Shown piece by piece: positions 1 through 7,954 of a stretch of DNA of 64,000 nucleotides. Source of the stretch: an uncultured Alistipes sp. (GTDB taxonomy: Bacteria > Bacteroidota > Bacteroidia > Bacteroidales > Rikenellaceae); contig CAAGBI010000062.1 of assembly GCA_900768015.1 (NCBI GenBank), forward strand, positions 1 to 64,000. The letters are read 5' to 3'. How positions within the stretch are numbered: position 1 is the stretch's first letter; each line of letters starts with the position of its first letter. A program made the translations under genes and the position numbers. The notes under the pieces were generated by a model, which saw only the letters and a list, made by a program, of their open reading frames with translations, ran no database searches and was not told the origin of the DNA.

Positions 1-1830
1 AATACGCGAGGCATGACCGATGGTCGCTGGTCTAATTCTGCTCAATTTCTGGCGCGCCTCGATAGTTAGAGACTGCATCGCGTTGTAGTCGAAGCCCTCA
101 GGAATGGTAATATCTTCCAATCGGTGCATTTTATCAGCGTAGTATTTTTCTCTCTCGATATATCCGCGATACTTGATTTGTATCTCCGCCTGCTCGATGA
201 CCTCTGCCGAAAAGTCGTTCGCCTCGATGAATTTCTTTAACCTTGGCACAGCCTCCATCAGCGATTTTATCGTCACATTACTTCGCAAAACGATGTCGTA
301 AAGCTTTTTTCCCTGTGTCAAAGGCTCCTCGCCGAGCGAAATTAAATAGCTGTCAATTTCGCCTATTTTGACTGCGGTCTTACGGAGCATCGAAATAAGC
401 GATTCTACGGCCGCATTTTTTTTAAGCAGATTTTCATATTTCTCCTCGCCAACAAGACCAATTTCGTGACCCAACGGTGTGAGTCGCACATCGGCATTAT
501 CCTGTCGTAACAAGATGCGATACTCGGCACGCGAGGTAAACATGCGGTATGGCTCATCGACACCCTTAGTAACGAGGTCGTCAATCAGCACTCCGATGTA
601 TGCCTCGTCGCGCTTAAGCACGATGCCTGCCTCTCCCTTTGTAGAGCGGTGAGCATTGATGCCCGCCATTAGGCCCTGCGCTGCTGCCTCCTCATATCCC
701 GTAGTTCCGTTCACCTGACCCGCAAAGTATAGGCCCTCGATGAGCTTGGTCTCGAGCGTATGCTTGAGCTGCGTGGGTGGGAAGTAGTCATACTCGATGG
801 CGTAGCCTGGGCGGTATACATGCACATCTTCGAGGCCCTTGATTGTGCGTAGTGCCTCGAGCTGCACCTCATATGGTAGCGACGAAGAGAAGCCATTGAG
901 GTAGTACTCGTTGGTATTGCGACCCTCGGGCTCGAGGAATAGTTGGTGCTGCTCCTTATCTGCAAAGGTGCGGAGCTTATCCTCGATGCTTGGGCAGTAG
1001 CGTGGGCCTATGCCCGAGATGGTGCCATTGAAGAGTGGCGAGCGGTCGAAACCTGTGCGCAGGATGTCGTGTACCTCCTTCGATGTGTAGACCATAAAGC
1101 ATGGTAGTTGGTGCTTAACTGCCTCTGTATCAGGGTCATACGAGAATTTACTGGGCTCTGCATCTCCCTCCTGCTGCTCCAGGGCCTCGAAGTTGATGGT
1201 GCGCGCATCGAGGCGTGCGGGCGTGCCCGTCTTCATGCGACCAGTCTCGAAGCCGAGTGCTGCGAGTTGCTCCGTGATGCCGTATGCTGCCTGGTCGCCT
1301 GCGCGGCCACCTGCCGCCTGTGCTGCGCCACAGTGCATAACGCCACCGAGGAATGTTCCCGCGGTGAGCACCACCCTACCTGCCTCAATCTCCACGCCCA
1401 TTCGCGTTTTTACGCCCCTTACGCGCGTTTTCTCGCCTGAATGGTCTAATAGTATCTCCGTGACGGAATCCTGCCACAAATAGAGATTAGGCGTGTTCTC
1501 GAGCGTGCGACGCCACAGGCGTGAAAACTCCGCCTTGTCGCACTGCGCGCGTGGGCTCCACATGGCTGCGCCCTTGGAGCGGTTGAGCATGCGGAACTGA
1601 ATGGCACTCTTGTCGGTAATCCTCGCCATCATGCCACCCAGAGCGTCTATCTCTCTCACTATCTGGCCTTTAGCCACACCACCCACTGCAGGGTTGCACG
1701 ACATGGCAGCAATCTTCTCCATGTCGATAGTGATGAGCAGTGTGCGTGAGCCGAGGCGTGCCGCAGCAGATGCCGCCTCACAACCCGCATGGCCCGCGCC
1801 GATGACAACTATGTCGTAACTCAGCTTCAT
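1..1830 (-). CDS. mnmG: MnmG (GidA), tRNA wobble-uridine modification enzyme, 3' end cut by window
   Basis: MnmG works with MnmE to install the carboxymethylaminomethyl group at C5 of wobble U34 in tRNAs reading two-codon boxes, using FAD, methylene-tetrahydrofolate and glycine. The reverse strand from 1830 opens with MKLSYDIVVIGAGHAGCEAA, an N-terminal FAD-binding GxGxAGxEAA motif, followed by the family signature SCNPAVGG near residue 45. The second signature GPRYCPSIEDK lies around position 1000. 610 codons are visible and no stop is reached; family members run to about 620-630 residues, so only the last few residues are missing. The ATG overlaps the ybeY stop (ATGA), so the two are probably translated together. 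The frame is uninterrupted throughout what can be read. Confidence 0.95.
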   Translation of the reverse strand, partial: MKLSYDIVVIGAGHAGCEAASAAARLGSRTLLITIDMEKIAAMSCNPAVGGVAKGQIVREIDALGGMMARITDKSAIQFRMLNRSKGAAMWSPRAQCDKAEFSRLWRRTLENTPNLYLWQDSVTEILLDHSGEKTRVRGVKTRMGVEIEAGRVVLTAGTFLGGVMHCGAAQAAGGRAGDQAAYGITEQLAALGFETGRMKTGTPARLDARTINFEALEQQEGDAEPSKFSYDPDTEAVKHQLPCFMVYTSKEVHDILRTGFDRSPLFNGTISGIGPRYCPSIEDKLRTFADKEQHQLFLEPEGRNTNEYYLNGFSSSLPYEVQLEALRTIKGLEDVHVYRPGYAIEYDYFPPTQLKHTLETKLIEGLYFAGQVNGTTGYEEAAAQGLMAGINAHRSTKGEAGIVLKRDEAYIGVLIDDLVTKGVDEPYRMFTSRAEYRILLRQDNADVRLTPLGHEIGLVGEEKYENLLKKNAAVESLISMLRKTAVKIGEIDSYLISLGEEPLTQGKKLYDIVLRSNVTIKSLMEAVPRLKKFIEANDFSAEVIEQAEIQIKYRGYIEREKYYADKMHRLEDITIPEGFDYNAMQSLTIEARQKLSRIRPATIGHASRI

Positions 1831-2264
1831 AGAATCTCCTCGCGTAGTAGTTTGAGGTATCGGTTTTCGAGGCGACGCATCTCCTTCTCTGCCCATGGGC
1901 TCTTGTCCTTATGTCCGCAGAGGTGTAGCGCGCCATGCACGATGATGCGGCGCATCTCGTTGAAGGGTAGTGCGCCATAGATGTCGGCGTTATCCTCCAC
2001 GGTCGCAACATCTATGTATACCTCGCCTGCAACGATGCCCTCCTCTACCCTACTTTCGCGGTCCTCGAAGGTGATGACATCGGTGTAGTAGTCGTGGCCG
2101 AGGAAGTCGCGGTTCATCTGTCGGTGGTAGTCCGACGAGCAGAATATGTAGTTTATCTCGCCCGCCTTGTAGCCCTCGCGGCGGATGACCTCGGTAATCC
2201 ACTTGCGGAGTGCTAATCGGTTGACAGGCAAGTAATTACAGTCTTGCTTGTAAAAGTGTATCAT
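1827..2264 (-). CDS. ybeY: YbeY endoribonuclease / 16S rRNA maturation factor
   Basis: YbeY is a zinc-dependent single-strand endoribonuclease needed for 16S rRNA 3' end maturation and ribosome quality control in the cytoplasm. The 145-residue product has the family zinc motif H110-x3-H114-x3-H118 in the stretch VHGALHLCGHKDKSP, preceded by the conserved TDVITF at residues 61-66. Its length is normal for the family. It sits 9 bp downstream of the EnvC-like gene and overlaps mnmG by 4 bp, which suggests a polycistronic message; a ybeY-mnmG pairing fits a joint role in translation. The identification is firm; no odd features are seen. Confidence 0.95.
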   Translation of the reverse strand: MIHFYKQDCNYLPVNRLALRKWITEVIRREGYKAGEINYIFCSSDYHRQMNRDFLGHDYYTDVITFEDRESRVEEGIVAGEVYIDVATVEDNADIYGALPFNEMRRIIVHGALHLCGHKDKSPWAEKEMRRLENRYLKLLREEIL

Positions 2265-2273
2265 AGTATAAGA

Positions 2274-3404
2274 CTATTGTTTCTTGAAGAAGTTGGATAC
2301 GAAGAGCTGCTTCTGTGAGTTACGCTCGTAGACGGCAATTCGTATGTAGTAGTACTCCTGACCCTTGGCGTTTATGCCGCGGCCTATGGTGCCTATCTTC
2401 TGATCCTTTTTCAGCACATCACCCTTCTTTACGCATACCGAGCCGAGGTTCGTAAATGTCACAAGGTGAGCACCATAGCTTAGATATACGGTGTAGTGGT
2501 TTGTGCGCTCCATGCGTACAATCTCCTCTACCCTGCCCTCGTGCATGGTATGCACGCTGTCGCCAGCTTTACCCGTGATTGTTGCGCCGTAGCCCTCCTC
2601 GGTGAGCGTACCACCCGCCACGGGGAGGTTTAGGCCGCGTGTAGACTTCGAGAATGATGAACCCACGGTGTTGTTCTTGATGAGCTTCTGAAGCTCTGCC
2701 ACGGCCTTCTCGTGGAGCTTCTCCTGTTTGCGCTGCTCGTTTATAGCCTCCTTCTCGCGCTTCGAGAGCTTGTTGTAGGAGCGTTGTGCCTCTACCCTAT
2801 CATCCTCCAGCTCGCGGCGCTCCTTGTCGAGTGCCATGGTTACGGAGTCGAGCTCGTTGCTGCGCGCCGTGAGCACCAGGCGCTGCTCCTCGAGGCGTGT
2901 GCTCTGGCTCGCTATGGAATCGGCCAACTCCTTGCGGCTGTCGGCGATATGCTGCATCTCGGCCATGCGGCGTGCCGCCTCGGTGATGTTGCGCGACGAG
3001 TAGATGTAGTACTGGCCGCTATTCTGCTTGTGGTTGCGGTAGGCTATGCGCACCGCCTCGGCATATATCTCGCGGTTGTGTGAGAGTGTCGCATCGAGTG
3101 AGTCTATAATAGCCTCTGTAGTAGCTATTTCAGCCTTTACAAGGTCGTGCTCGGCCTCCACCTCGCCGATATACTCCTCGCGCATCTTTACCTGCTTCTC
3201 GATGGCTTTTACTTGCTCGCGTGCTCCCGCCTTCTCCTTTTTGAGGTTGTTCACCTCGCGCTTGGCATTGTCGAGGCTCTTCTTGTATTGCTCCACGCGC
3301 TTACGCTGATCCTCGACCGACTTGCTGCTCTTCTGTGCCGATGCTGCGAGTGGGGTAGTGGTGAGTAGTATCAGGAGTAGTATCTTTGCTATTCGTGCTA
3401 TCAT
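2274..3404 (-). CDS. EnvC-like murein hydrolase activator (coiled coil + degenerate LytM/M23 domain)
   Basis: A secreted 376-residue protein: a signal peptide over residues 1-23 ending in ASAQ, a long charged coiled coil from about residue 27 to 250, and a C-terminal LytM (peptidase M23) domain from about residue 265. The M23 zinc ligands are not recognisable: the first HxxxD position reads YGATITG and the final HxH position reads YYYIRIAV. That matches EnvC and NlpD-type proteins, which do not cut peptidoglycan themselves but activate amidases during cell separation. The amidase-activator role is an inference from this architecture. It lies between the TPR gene (11 bp) and ybeY (9 bp), so is probably in the same transcription unit. 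Confidence 0.85.
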   Translation of the reverse strand: MIARIAKILLLILLTTTPLAASAQKSSKSVEDQRKRVEQYKKSLDNAKREVNNLKKEKAGAREQVKAIEKQVKMREEYIGEVEAEHDLVKAEIATTEAIIDSLDATLSHNREIYAEAVRIAYRNHKQNSGQYYIYSSRNITEAARRMAEMQHIADSRKELADSIASQSTRLEEQRLVLTARSNELDSVTMALDKERRELEDDRVEAQRSYNKLSKREKEAINEQRKQEKLHEKAVAELQKLIKNNTVGSSFSKSTRGLNLPVAGGTLTEEGYGATITGKAGDSVHTMHEGRVEEIVRMERTNHYTVYLSYGAHLVTFTNLGSVCVKKGDVLKKDQKIGTIGRGINAKGQEYYYIRIAVYERNSQKQLFVSNFFKKQ

Positions 3405-3415
3405 GGCTGTGTTGT

Positions 3416-5164
3416 TTATCTTTTTCGGCTCTTTTTAGCCTCTCTCTTTGACTTTATCTCTGCGATGTGCTCATCCATCGCCTCCTTGTCGTAGCCCTGC
3501 GATACGGCCTTTTTCCAGTAGGTGTCGGCCATAAACTCCTCGCCCAAGGCCCAGAGTATGTCGCCATAGTGCGCAAGGAGCGAGTCGTCGCGCTGTGCGC
3601 TGAGCGATAGTGCTGTGCTCATCACGCTCTTGGCCTCCTCGTTGCGTCCTAAGCGGTGGAGTACCCATGCGTGGGTATCGACATATGTAGCGTTGTTGGG
3701 TTCGAGCTCCGTGGCGCGCGTGCTCATGGCAAGGGCCTTGTCGAGTCTCTTATCCTTAAGCGAAAGGAAGTAGGCGTAGTTGTTGAGTACCATGGCGTTG
3801 TCGCCGTTGTATTTGAGCGCCTTGCGATAGTATTTGAAGGCCTTACTATCCTTGCCCATCTCGTGGTATATATCCCCGATGTAGCCCAATATCTCGCTGC
3901 GGCCCGTGTTGTTGTCACACACCTTGAAACCCTCCTTAAATGTCTCTATGGCGTTCTCGTATGAGTCGCGACTGAGGAGGTAGAAGCCCATGTATGATAT
4001 GATGTCGATGTTGGTAGGGTAGAGCTCTATGGCCTCTATCAAAAGCTCCATAACTATGTCGTCATGTCCGAGGTATGATGCCAACTGCAGCAGGTCGATG
4101 TAGTGTTGTGGCGTTGTGCCCTCGTCATGCAGGTGGCGCGTGAGGTAGTCGTAGGCACTCTCCAACTCGCCCAAGGCTATCATGTGCTCGGCATAGCAAT
4201 CTGCCACCTCGCGGTTGTTGGGGTGGGCTATTGTGAGGCGCTGTATTATGCTGCCCAACTGTATGTAGTTCTTGCCGTAGAATACTCTGTCCGATGTGAG
4301 TAGCTCTATACGCTTGAGCTTGTGTTCGAGGGGCATGTCGCTTTTGAGGATTATGCGCTCCTCGTAGTCGAGCATGCGGCGGTTGTCGCCCTTGCGTTCG
4401 TGGTAGAGCGATAGTGCCGTTAGTGCCTCGATGTTTGTGCTGTCTATTTGCAACGCCTCCTCAAGCGTTACACGCGCCATAGAGTCGCGACCGCCCCTCT
4501 CGTATGCTTCGGCAAGGTTGATGCGCGCACGGGCGTCGTAGGGCTGCTCCAATACGCCCCTCTTGCCCGCCTCCATAGCCCTGTCGTACTGACGGGTGTC
4601 GAGCAGCAGCTGTAGCTTCATCTCTCCGAGGTAGGGGTTGTATCCTGTGCGTATCTCTGCGCTGTCGAGGATGTTGATAGCGGTGTAGGGCATGCCGCTA
4701 TAGCCGTAGAGCACAGCCAAGGCGTGGTATGCCTCGATGTCCTTAGGCGCAAGGTGCATAAGGCGACGATAGATAGGTATCGCCTGTGAGTATTTGCGTG
4801 TCGATATGAGGTTCGAGGCGTAGTTCTGCACATACCACCTATTCGTGGTATCTGCAGCAAATGCGCGGCGTGCATACTCCAAAGTCTCGAGAGTTCCCTC
4901 CTCGAGCTTCGAGAGGTTGTATAGCGCTGGGGCGTAGGTACTATCCTCGGCTATGATGCTGAGCCACAACTCCTTGGCGCGTGCCGTGTCGCTATCTATC
5001 GTTAGGCGCTTCACGGCCTCGGTGTGGCGATAGCTTAGCGATAGGCTGTCGGGGAGTGTCGAGCGCTCGAGCTTACGCTCTCTCTGTGCGCTACACACCG
5101 AGGGTGTCAGCACCATCAATGCCAACAGCGCAACGAGCATAACTATGTAGTGTGCAGCCTTCAT
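3416..5164 (-). CDS. Secreted tetratricopeptide-repeat protein
   Basis: A 582-residue protein made mostly of TPR-like helical repeats after a signal peptide (MKAAHYIVMLVALLALM, then a cut near CSAQ). A longer in-frame reading to 5215 exists, but its extra 17 residues run through a strong hairpin and precede the signal peptide, so the ATG at 5164 is preferred. Repeats are clear from about residue 60 (ALYNLSKLEEG, YHALAVLYGYSG) to near residue 555 (LAHYGDILWALGEE). The last 20 residues are rich in K and R (KSKREAKKSRKR). The protein should sit in the periplasm or on the inner face of the outer membrane as a protein-protein scaffold. It lies between pheS and the EnvC-like gene; a cell-envelope role is inferred only from that neighbour. 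Confidence 0.8.
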   Translation of the reverse strand: MKAAHYIVMLVALLALMVLTPSVCSAQRERKLERSTLPDSLSLSYRHTEAVKRLTIDSDTARAKELWLSIIAEDSTYAPALYNLSKLEEGTLETLEYARRAFAADTTNRWYVQNYASNLISTRKYSQAIPIYRRLMHLAPKDIEAYHALAVLYGYSGMPYTAINILDSAEIRTGYNPYLGEMKLQLLLDTRQYDRAMEAGKRGVLEQPYDARARINLAEAYERGGRDSMARVTLEEALQIDSTNIEALTALSLYHERKGDNRRMLDYEERIILKSDMPLEHKLKRIELLTSDRVFYGKNYIQLGSIIQRLTIAHPNNREVADCYAEHMIALGELESAYDYLTRHLHDEGTTPQHYIDLLQLASYLGHDDIVMELLIEAIELYPTNIDIISYMGFYLLSRDSYENAIETFKEGFKVCDNNTGRSEILGYIGDIYHEMGKDSKAFKYYRKALKYNGDNAMVLNNYAYFLSLKDKRLDKALAMSTRATELEPNNATYVDTHAWVLHRLGRNEEAKSVMSTALSLSAQRDDSLLAHYGDILWALGEEFMADTYWKKAVSQGYDKEAMDEHIAEIKSKREAKKSRKR

Positions 5165-5176
5165 ATTCAACGAGTA

Positions 5177-5207
5177 CAGGGCATTAAGCGGATCTCTTAA
5201 CGCCCTG
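5177..5207 (-). promoter_or_regulatory. Hairpin in the leader of the TPR gene
   Basis: A 12-bp stem (CAGGGCATTAAG at 5177-5188 and CTTAACGCCCTG at 5196-5207) closes a 7-base loop. One pair is A-C on plus-strand RNA but G-U on minus-strand RNA, so the structure fits transcripts of the minus-strand genes. It lies between the pheS stop (5237) and the TPR start (5164) and is not followed by a U-run, so it is a weak candidate for intrinsic termination; RNA processing or attenuation between the two genes is possible. Confidence 0.5.
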
Positions 5208-5236
5208 CAACCCAATGGTTTTACTGTATCTGGTTA

Positions 5237-6262
5237 TTACAGTGCGCTCTCGAACTGGTTGAGGAAGCGTACATCGTTCTCGAAGTAGAGACGCAAGTCG
5301 CCAACGCCATACTTAAGCATTGCGATACGCTCAATACCCATACCAAATGCGAAACCAGAGAACTCCTTAGGATCGATATTGTTTGCCTCCAAAACATTGG
5401 GGTCTACCATACCGCAGCCCATAATCTCGAGCCAGCCCGTACCCTTACATACGCCGCAGCCCTTACCGCCGCAGATTGAGCACGATACATCAACCTCTGC
5501 CGAAGGCTCGGTGAAGGGGAAGTATGATGGGCGCATACGAATCTGTGCCTGCTCGCCGAAGAGCTCCTTAGCGAAGTAGAGCAACGATTGCTTCATGTCG
5601 GCAAACGACACATTACGGTCGATATATAGTCCCTCAATCTGGTGGAAGATGCAGTGCGCACGATATGAGATAGCCTCGTTACGGAATACGCGACCAGGGC
5701 ATATAACGCGAATAGGGGGCTTCTGACGCTCCATAGTGCGCACCTGGATAGATGATGTGTGTGTGCGGAGCACTACATCGGGGTTGCTCTCGATGAAGAA
5801 TGTATCCTGCATATCGCGTGCGGGGTGCTCGGGTGGGAAGTTGAGCGCCGAGAACACATGCCAGTCATCCTCAATCTCGGGGCCATCAGCCACGGTGTAG
5901 CCGAGGCGTGAGAAGATGCCAACGATCTCGTTCTTAACGATAGAGATAGGGTGGCGTGAGCCCACCTGCTCCGAAGAGCCTGGGCGTGTCATATCGTCAA
6001 TCTTCGATGCCTTGAGTGCCGCAGCATTGCCAAACTCCTCTTTGAGGGTGTTAATGCGCTCTGTAGCAAGGTTTTTGACCTGGTTGATGCGCTGTCCCAA
6101 CTCGCGCTTCTGCTCCGCGGGAACAGCCTTAAACTCCTCCATGAGTGCACCGAGTACACCCTTCTTGCCAAGTATCTTAATGCGGAATGCCTCTACATCG
6201 GCCGCTGTCTGCGGTGCAAAGGCCTCGATCTCAGCTAATAGCTCGTTGATTTTGTTAATCAT
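5237..6262 (-). CDS. pheS: Phenylalanyl-tRNA synthetase alpha subunit
   Basis: PheS is the catalytic class II subunit of the (alpha-beta)2 enzyme that charges tRNA-Phe. The 341-residue protein has the N-terminal coiled-coil arm (about residues 1-85, ending before MTRPGSSEQVGSRHPI), motif 2 around FRNEAISYRAHCIFHQIEGL and motif 3 GMGIERIAML near residue 307. Length and order match the family. pheT is not in the window, so the two subunits are encoded apart, as is common in Bacteroidetes. A -7 box (TATATTTGT, minus strand) lies about 130 bp upstream. No anomalies. Confidence 0.97.
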   Translation of the reverse strand: MINKINELLAEIEAFAPQTAADVEAFRIKILGKKGVLGALMEEFKAVPAEQKRELGQRINQVKNLATERINTLKEEFGNAAALKASKIDDMTRPGSSEQVGSRHPISIVKNEIVGIFSRLGYTVADGPEIEDDWHVFSALNFPPEHPARDMQDTFFIESNPDVVLRTHTSSIQVRTMERQKPPIRVICPGRVFRNEAISYRAHCIFHQIEGLYIDRNVSFADMKQSLLYFAKELFGEQAQIRMRPSYFPFTEPSAEVDVSCSICGGKGCGVCKGTGWLEIMGCGMVDPNVLEANNIDPKEFSGFAFGMGIERIAMLKYGVGDLRLYFENDVRFLNQFESAL

Positions 6263-6392
6263 ATATCTTCGTTTTATTTATTGGCATATCGTCGTGGTAC
6301 ACTCTAATAATACCACCTAACTTTTACCATGCAACACCTTGAAACACAGTGATATAACCTATTTCAATCGGCACACATGGGTATATCATCGG

Positions 6393-6401
6393 ACAAATAT
6401 A
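6393..6401 (-). promoter_or_regulatory. Bacteroidetes -7 box, probable pheS promoter
   Basis: Reads TATATTTGT on the minus strand, matching TAnnTTTG. It is about 130 bp upstream of the pheS start. No clear -33 TTTG is seen at the expected distance. Confidence 0.45.
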
Positions 6402-6448
6402 CAAAAAAATCTCGAATCTGCCTTTACATAGCGCGATAATTTCTGTAC

Positions 6449-6509
6449 TATATTTGCGCTTTTTTTAATTTTTTTATTATATAGTATCGAAAAAATTTTG
6501 TACCTTTGC
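6449..6509 (+). promoter_or_regulatory. Two Bacteroidetes -7 boxes upstream of fba
   Basis: TATATTTGC at 6449-6457 and TACCTTTGC at 6501-6509 both match TAnnTTTGC exactly. They lie 116 and 64 bp upstream of the fba ATG in an AT-rich stretch. The proximal one gives a leader of about 60 bases, so it is the better candidate; two start sites would not be surprising for a highly expressed glycolytic gene. Confidence 0.6.
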
Positions 6510-6572
6510 CTTGTATTTGCATACCACTGGTATAGAACGAAATATTTTCTAACTAAATAAAACATTTGTAAT

Positions 6573-7571
6573 ATGATTAATTACAAGGATTTGGGTCTCG
6601 TGAACACTCGCGAGATGTTCAAGAAGGCAGTAGATGGCGGCTACGCAATTCCTGCATTCAACTTCAACAACATGGAGCAGCTTCAGGCTATCATCATGGC
6701 ATCGGCAGAGACTAAGTCTCCCGTTATCCTCCAGGTGTCTAAGGGTGCTCGTCAGTACGCTAACCAGACTCTTCTCCGCTACATGGCTGAGGGTGCTGTA
6801 GAGTACGCTAAGGAGCTCGGCTGGGAGAATCCCCAGATCGTTCTTCACCTCGACCACGGCGACAGCTTCGAGACTTGCAAGAGCTGCATCGACATGGGCT
6901 TCTCTTCAGTTATGATCGACGGCTCACACCTCCCCTACGAGGAGAATGTAGCCCTCACAAAGAAGGTCGTAGAGTATGCACACCAGTTCGATGTAACAGT
7001 TGAGGGTGAGCTCGGCGTATTGGCAGGTGTTGAGGATGAGGTATCTGCAGCAGAGAGCCACTACACTAAGCCTGAGGAGGTTGTAGACTTCGTAACAAAG
7101 ACTGGCTGCGACTCTCTCGCTATCTCTATCGGTACTTCACACGGTGCCTTCAAGTTCACTCCCGAGCAGTGCACACTCGATCCCCAGACAGGTCGCCTTG
7201 TTCCTCCTCCCCTTGCATTCGATGTTCTCGCAGCTATCGAGGAGCAGCTTCCTGGCTTCCCCATCGTTCTCCACGGCTCATCATCAGTTCCCCAGGACGA
7301 GGTTGACACAATCAACAAGTTCGGTGGTGCCCTCAAGGCTGCTGTAGGTATTCCTGAGGAGCAGCTTCGTAAGGCCGCTAAGAGCGCAGTTTGCAAGATT
7401 AACATCGACTCTGACTCTCGTCTCGCCATGACAGCAGCTGTTCGTGAGGTCTTCGCTAACAAGCCCGCAGAGTTCGACCCACGCAAGTATCTCGGTCCCG
7501 CGCGTGACAACATGAAGAAGCTCTACATCCATAAGATTAAGGAGGTGCTTGGTTCTGACAACAAAGCATAA
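6573..7571 (+). CDS. fba: Class II fructose-1,6-bisphosphate aldolase
   Basis: Catalyses reversible cleavage of fructose 1,6-bisphosphate to dihydroxyacetone phosphate and glyceraldehyde 3-phosphate using zinc. In the 332-residue protein, the proton-donor aspartate and first zinc ligand are D94 and H95 in LHLDHGDS; other likely metal ligands are H190 (GTSHGAF) and H234 (VLHGSSSVP). The loop GVLAGVEDEV (148-157) is typical of the class II family. Codon use is strongly biased, as expected for an abundant enzyme. The gene is single, with two -7 boxes upstream and a strong terminator downstream. Confidence 0.97.
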   Translation: MINYKDLGLVNTREMFKKAVDGGYAIPAFNFNNMEQLQAIIMASAETKSPVILQVSKGARQYANQTLLRYMAEGAVEYAKELGWENPQIVLHLDHGDSFETCKSCIDMGFSSVMIDGSHLPYEENVALTKKVVEYAHQFDVTVEGELGVLAGVEDEVSAAESHYTKPEEVVDFVTKTGCDSLAISIGTSHGAFKFTPEQCTLDPQTGRLVPPPLAFDVLAAIEEQLPGFPIVLHGSSSVPQDEVDTINKFGGALKAAVGIPEEQLRKAAKSAVCKINIDSDSRLAMTAAVREVFANKPAEFDPRKYLGPARDNMKKLYIHKIKEVLGSDNKA

Positions 7572-7608
7572 TTTCTTGTGAAAAGCCGCAATCTGCGGCG
7601 TCAAACTC

Positions 7609-7657
7609 AACTCCCCAAATGGGAAATACGCAAAGTATGTCCCATCTGGGGAGTTTT
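7609..7657 (+). terminator. Intrinsic terminator of fba
   Basis: CTCCCCAAATGGGA (7611-7624) pairs with TCCCATCTGGGGAG (7640-7653) with one mismatch, extended by two A-T pairs. A small inner TAC/GTA pairing caps the loop and TTTT follows. It begins about 38 bp after the fba stop. Confidence 0.85.
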
Positions 7658-7666
7658 CATTTGCCA

Positions 7667-7764
7667 CCACATCTCACAACTTTTGACAAGAAATTCGGTC
7701 ACGGGGCTATTTTCATGTCGAGGCCACATCTAACCCCTTCTGACAAGAAATTGGGTAGTGGGGC
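7667..7764 (+). repeat. Pair of 41-bp imperfect direct repeats
   Basis: Copies at 7667-7707 and 7724-7764, 57 bp apart, share CCACATCT at the left, TGACAAGAAATT in the middle and GGGGC at the right, differing at roughly nine positions. The offset is a multiple of three, and one frame gives a repeated PHLTxxDKKxGxGA pattern, so this could be a remnant of a coding repeat. No promoter or good start is seen, so no gene is called. Confidence 0.55.
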
Positions 7765-7781
7765 GAGGGTAGGGTGTTACA

Positions 7782-7900
7782 TTAGGGAAATTAAGGAGTT
7801 TAAGGAATTTAAGGAGATTGGTTCTATGTGCTATCTCTAAATTCCCTAATTTCCCTAAATCCCCTAAACTCCCTAAATTCTCTAACCTCCCTAACCTCCC
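7782..7900. repeat. Inverted repeat with 9-bp internal period
   Basis: The left arm consists of 9-mers such as TTAGGGAAA, TTAAGGAGT, TTAAGGAAT. The right arm from 7837 is their complement in at least seven 9-mers (CTAAATTCC, CTAATTTCC, CTAAATCCC, CTAAACTCC and so on). The arms are separated by about 20 bp. A second member of the family lies at 25597-25685. It fills the gap between fba and the zinc-ribbon gene. Confidence 0.8.
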
Positions 7901-7911
7901 ACAAACAAAAA

Positions 7912-7933
7912 AAGGCCCGCATCTGCGAGCCTT
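7912..7933 (-). terminator. Terminator of the zinc-ribbon protein gene
   Basis: AAGGCCCGCA and TGCGAGCCTT pair with one internal mismatch around a small loop. On the minus strand the hairpin is followed by TTTTTTGTTTGT. It begins about 22 bp after the stop at 7955. Confidence 0.75.
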
Positions 7934-7954
7934 AATTAACCATATTGCAGTGGG

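Noticed and set aside
7782..7900. CRISPR-like regularly spaced repeats
   Set aside because: The units are contiguous 9-mers in inverted arms, with no unique spacers and no cas genes in the window.
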